In this document: positions 60,270 through 64,000 of the stretch, one piece after another | Numbering within the stretch: position 1 is the first letter of the stretch | Layout: each line of letters opens with the position of its first letter | DNA from: Elmis aenea | Lineage: Eukaryota > Arthropoda > Insecta > Coleoptera > Elmidae | Direction of reading: 5' to 3' | NCBI GenBank assembly: GCA_947652605.1 | Contig: OX393577.1 | Coordinates: 28,833,466 to 28,897,465 of the forward strand | DNA: 64,000 nucleotides | Translations under genes and position numbers: made by a program | Notes under the pieces: generated by a model | Database searches by the model: none | What the model was told of the DNA's origin: nothing | The model's input: only the letters and a program-made list of their open reading frames with translations

Positions 60270-60432
60270 GTGAAATACACCGCGCCGTATCGTGTTATGA
60301 CCAGGTATTTGCCGACGTAAGATCGAATCCCGTCCAAGTAATTTTTTTTTTTTTTTTAATTGGTAATATGTGCTTGTACTTAATAGCGAACAAACAAACA
60401 AACACACAAACAAGCTCTTTTATATATATAGA
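60270..60432 (+). repeat. SINE-like element with tRNA-type B box
   Basis: AGATCGAATCCCG at about 60319-60331 resembles a pol III B box (GGTTCGAANCC). It is followed by a T-run, then the LINE-type tail AGCGAACAAACAAACAAACA and ACAAGCTCTTTTATATATAT, shared with 53255-53303. The A box is not clear. Confidence 0.45.
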
Positions 60433-61125
60433 TTAACATGTCGACTTCAATTCATTGGTAAATTTTTTGAAGAAGTTTTAATAATTGCGTCCGATTGTAT
60501 GTCATTTTACCATAATGGAATGAGTACAGGGTGGTCCAAATTCGATGAGATTACATGCGTATGTCGCTTAATAGTCAAGATATAAACGGTTAAATTACCA
60601 ACAATGTGCAGTTTTTTGGGACAAACTCAGAACCGTTCTTAAAAATATTCTGTCGTTTCCGGTTTTTGAGTTATTAAAGAAAAACAGTTTTTTTGTTATA
60701 CAGGGTGATTGATTGAGACCGGGCATTAAAAATATATGAAGAATGAAAAAGGGTATGGATCTGAAATTTTGGTTATGACCATAATGGCATCTGATCTGTT
60801 TAATGAAAATATTTTCAATATGGCGACACTTCCGGAAATACCGGAAGTTGACGTCTACTTTCTTATTTCAAATACAATGGTCTATTTTTTATTGCGTATT
60901 TGGATTCAAAACGTTATTTTAGAGGGACTTTTATTAGCATTCCCTATACCTAAGTGCAGCCATTTTTGAGATTTTTGGACTTTTTTGAAAATTTTTCGAT
61001 TTTCATCGTGATGCTTAATATTATCTACTACCGCCATTTTTGAAGAAAAAACGCTTAAATTTAGACCATGCCTAGAAGAAACCTTGGACTACATCCTGGA
61101 TATTTTGCAATCGATGCATTACTTA

Positions 61126-62152
61126 CAGGGTGTCCAAAATTTAATTTTCTTTTAATACAACTTCAGACCACCAAAACTCGTTTTTTTCAAATACAATGCC
61201 CAAACTTTTTTTTCATTTTCTAATGCAAAATTACATTCTGCATCAATCTGTATTAGCGTTTCCTATACCTATCTGCAACAATTTTCGAGTTATTAAGAAT
61301 TTTTGATAAAGTTAAGAGAAATTGCAACATTTTTAAATAGTAGGCCTTGGAAATGACAACAATTGCCAATACTTAATAACCGTCAACCACTTTTATCGCG
61401 TTTGTCTGAAGTATCCATGAAAATGGATTACCAAGAGTATTCAAACACGGATATTTTGAATTTATTTTACATTCTTGGACAAATTCAGAAGATTATTGAA
61501 AGTGTGAACGAATAGTTGTGTATTTTTAATGTAGCTTGTACAGCATAGTATGTTAAACCCGAGTCTTGCGCTACCAATCGAATTGATCGCTGAGGATGGT
61601 CATTAAAATATCTCAGGATGTTAACTTTGTTAGTTTCATCATTTGTCACACGCTTAGGTCGAATACAAGCAGATTTCATTCTTCTAAATTGAAAAAAAAT
61701 TGATTCTATTCATTAAAATTTCTGTCTGGTCATTACAGTCAAATAAGGATAACTCTCACTGAACATGCGGCAAGTTCTTTCAATAATCTTGTTACATTCT
61801 TCATGAATATAAAATAAGTTCAAAATATTCGTGTTTGAATACTCTTGATTATACATTTTCATGGATGCTTCAGACAAACGCAATAAAAGTGGTTTACAGT
61901 TATTAATATTGGCATTTGCTGTCATTTCCAAGGCTTACTATTAAAAAATGTTGCAATTTCTCTTAACTTTATCAAAAATTCTTAATAACTCGAAAACTGT
62001 TGCAGATAGGTATAGGAAACGCTAATACAGGTTGATGCAGAATGTAATTTTGCATTAGAATATGAAAAAAAAGTTTGGGCATTGTATTTGAAAAAAACGA
62101 GTTTTAGTGGTCTGAAGTTGTATTAAAAGAAAATTAAATTTTGGACACCCTG
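61126..62152. mobile_element. CAGGGTG foldback, innermost layer, loop with transposase N-terminus
   Basis: CAGGGTGTCCAAAATTTAA at the left, TTAAATTTTGGACACCCTG at the right. The flanking arms ATTACTTA and TAAGTAAT would join into a palindrome centred on TA. The loop (about 61480-61790) encodes the start of a transposase on the minus strand. Confidence 0.85.
61485..61862 (-). pseudogene. Transposase N-terminal remnant (DUF4817-like plus HTH) in foldback loop
   Basis: From an ATG at 61862 the minus strand reads M-K-M-Y-N-Q-E-Y-S-N, then FYIHEECNKIIERTCRMFSE and S-Y-P-Y, the pattern of the DUF4817-like region found at the start of many insect DDE transposases. After a stop and frame slip (61712-61680), PKRVTNDETNKVNILRYFND then HPQRSIRLVAQDSGLTYYAV is a helix-turn-helix. 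The first codons are also present in the left arm (from 61419, + strand), where they run into unrelated sequence. Confidence 0.75.
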
Positions 62153-62982
62153 TAAGTAATTCATCGATTGCAAAAATTCCAGGATGTAGTCCAAGGTTTC
62201 TTCTAGGCATGGTCTAAATTTAAGCGTTTTTTCTTTAAAAATGGCCATGTTAGATAATATTAAGCATCACGGTGAAAATCAAAAAATTTTCAAAAAAGTC
62301 CAAAAATCTAAAAAATGACTGCACTTAGGTATAGGGAATGCTAATAAAAGACCCTCTAAAATAACGTTTTGAATCCAAAAATGCACTAAAAAATAGACCA
62401 TTGTATTGAAAATAAAAAAGTAGACGCCAACTTCCGGTATTTGCGGAAGTGTCGCCATCTTGAAAATATTTTCAATTAACAGATCAGATGCCATTATGGT
62501 CATAACCAAAATTTCAGATCCATACCCTTTTTCATTCATATATTTTTAATGCCCGGTCTCAATCAATCACCCTGTATTTATAATGTGTCATATATCCCTT
62601 ATTGTTTTAAATATCGAAAAAGTTTAAGAAAATTATTTTTAGGTATTTTTATGGAGATTTTGATAGTGCTAAAAAAAAAATTACACTCGCCGTTAAAAAG
62701 TTATGACACAAACTCACCTTTTTTTAAATGGAATCCGTTGGCTATGACCTATTTAAATTCCTTATTTGTTTCTTTTTCCAAATATATAAGGGTTGATGAG
62801 AAACAAAAAGTAGGCTGTGAAAACAAAAAAAAAACAAGAAAAACCGGAAATGATAGAATATATTTGAGAACTGTTCTGAGTTTGTCTCAAAAAACTGCAT
62901 ATTTTTGGTATTTAACAGTTTCTCTATTGTGACTATATTAAGCGAGATACCCATGTAATCCCATCGAATTTGGACCACCTTG

Positions 62983-64000
62983 TGAATGTATGTATTGCAT
63001 CTGTGTTAATACATTTAGCTAAGTTCATCTGTGTAAGTACATAATGCGTACACACTTTTTGCTATTACGTGTTGTTGAACGGTACAAAATGATACAGCGA
63101 TCACTTGAAGGCCTCGTTTTGCTTCTCAGAACTTGGAATTTTTATATGGCAAATCGATTCTTGCATGTGATATTAAATCCAATCATTGATGACGTAGGAA
63201 AGCTGCGTCATACTAGTCATTCTGATTTCCAGTTTTGTAAAAGTATTGTGGTTAATGAATGGACAGCTCATTGACTAATGAAACGGAAGCCGTTGGTGAT
63301 GGATATTTAGCAACTGCTTAATATTTAACATAATGTATAATACAATAAGTTCATAATGGCAAAGTAAAAACAGTTCTGCTCCTGTACATTAATATTTAAG
63401 AATCAAACGACAATATTTGATATATTTGTTTAGTTAGTAGCGTTTTTGTAATTCTTTTAATTCCATTAAACATGGCAACAATAAAACATCATAACAATAA
63501 TCGATATGTAACAATGTTTCGCTTGTTTTTATTTAGACCACCTCGAAATTTTATTGACGACAATCAATGGGTGACCATCAGGGGCACCCATTTATTCACG
63601 GGTCATGGATTGACTGCTATTATAGATAATCAGGTTTTAATAGCGGGGAATAAAATTATATTTAGAACATTATTAAGTGTTACTTACGGTCGCACATCGA
63701 GTATTTGTGTAACACTAGTTGCATTTTTAAAATTGCCAACGTTCCATGTTTTAACAGTTTAAACTTTGTTTTAGGCAAATAACATTCAAGTCAACTTTAA
63801 AGTAGCGACATAAATATATTATAAGATTTTTTGTTGCTTGAAGACTCAAAAAGTATTTGTTATTTTAAGCCAGAAACAATAAACAATTATGCAGCATTGT
63901 TCTTAAAATTGTAAGGACAACTTAAGTGATATTGATAGTGTTGTATAAGTTATATTATTGGTACTACATGAACATTTTACATTCGTATTTATTATTTTAT
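62983..64000. other. Intergenic, nothing recognised
   Basis: Two + strand frames (63044-63274, 63472-63762) are open but have no family resemblance or codon pattern that would support them. No repeats noticed. Confidence 0.4.

Larger units (their letters stand above)
60701..62574. mobile_element. CAGGGTG foldback (family F), middle layer
   Basis: CAGGGTGATTGATTGAGACC at the left, complement at the right, TA on both sides. Open frames of about 80 codons in both arms (60736-60969 + and 62279-62539 -) are mirror images of each other, a consequence of the palindrome; no protein family was recognised. Confidence 0.88.
60527..62982. mobile_element. CAGGGTG foldback (family A), outer layer of a three-layer nest
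   Basis: CAGGGTGGTCCAAATTCGAT at the left, near-complement ATCGAATTTGGACCACCTTG at the right. The arms match the copy at 2360-3567. It is interrupted by 60701-62574. TA is intact on the left; the right reads TG. Confidence 0.85.

Noticed and set aside
60270..60345. Functional tRNA gene
   Set aside because: Only a B-box-like string is present; no cloverleaf could be formed by eye and it is followed by a SINE-type tail.
60736..60969. 77-codon frame, with an 86-codon counterpart at 62279-62539
   Set aside because: The two are mirror images from the two arms of one palindrome; no family resemblance.
63472..63762. 96-codon frame beginning MATIKHHNNN
   Set aside because: No recognised domain, no splice or codon evidence; left as unsupported.

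Overview
The window looks like insect nuclear DNA. It is AT-rich, its genes are split by GT-AG introns, and most of the sequence is transposon debris (hAT, Tc1/mariner-type, piggyBac-type, one LINE). The order of insect cannot be told from the sequence alone; the large palindromic repeats would suit a large-genome beetle or bug, which is inference only.

Four genes can be assembled with consistent splice phases, all between 29.9 and 50.5 kb. (1) Syntaxin 17, the autophagosomal Qa-SNARE (+, 29888-35042, 4 exons, 299 aa). (2) A short-chain dehydrogenase (SDR-A) of the 15-hydroxyprostaglandin dehydrogenase-like type (-, 35383-42081, 3 exons, 266 aa). (3) A second, paralogous SDR (SDR-B, -, 44028-47389, 5 exons, 253 aa). 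(4) KLHL10, the BTB-BACK-Kelch adaptor of a testis Cullin-3 ligase (+, 47994-50502, 6 exons, 634 aa). Syntaxin 17 and SDR-A converge tail to tail. SDR-B and KLHL10 diverge head to head across about 600 bp. Two phase-compatible exons of an unidentified minus-strand gene may lie at 43145-43473. Both SDRs have lost the catalytic tyrosine (Leu in A, Phe in B), and A has also lost the catalytic lysine, so they look like a pair of SDR pseudoenzymes.

The rest (0-29 kb, the large introns, and 50.5-64 kb) is layered repeats. The dominant signal is a group of 0.7-2.5 kb perfect-looking palindromes (foldback elements) that start with CAGGGTG, end with CACCCTG and are flanked by TA. Several carry, in the unpaired loop, one end of a DDE transposase ORF: the N-terminus with helix-turn-helix at 61.5-61.9 kb, a C-terminal tail at 16.1 kb, and a longer C-terminal DDE part at 51.9-52.3 kb. 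This suggests each foldback arose by inverted duplication of one end of a full transposon. Foldbacks also sit inside foldbacks, apparently at the exact centre of the host palindrome, and inside hAT elements with clean 8-bp target duplications.

Region by region: 0-14 kb foldbacks, a hAT transposase relic interrupted by a foldback, a piggyBac transposase tail and a LINE reverse transcriptase relic; 14-18 kb a 16-bp minisatellite split by a hAT that carries a foldback; 18-29 kb mostly unannotatable DNA with MITEs and a three-level nest at 25.3-27 kb; 30-50.5 kb the gene block, with introns full of MITEs and one intact mariner inside a piggyBac-type element; 51-63 kb a chain of large foldbacks, two of which abut directly.
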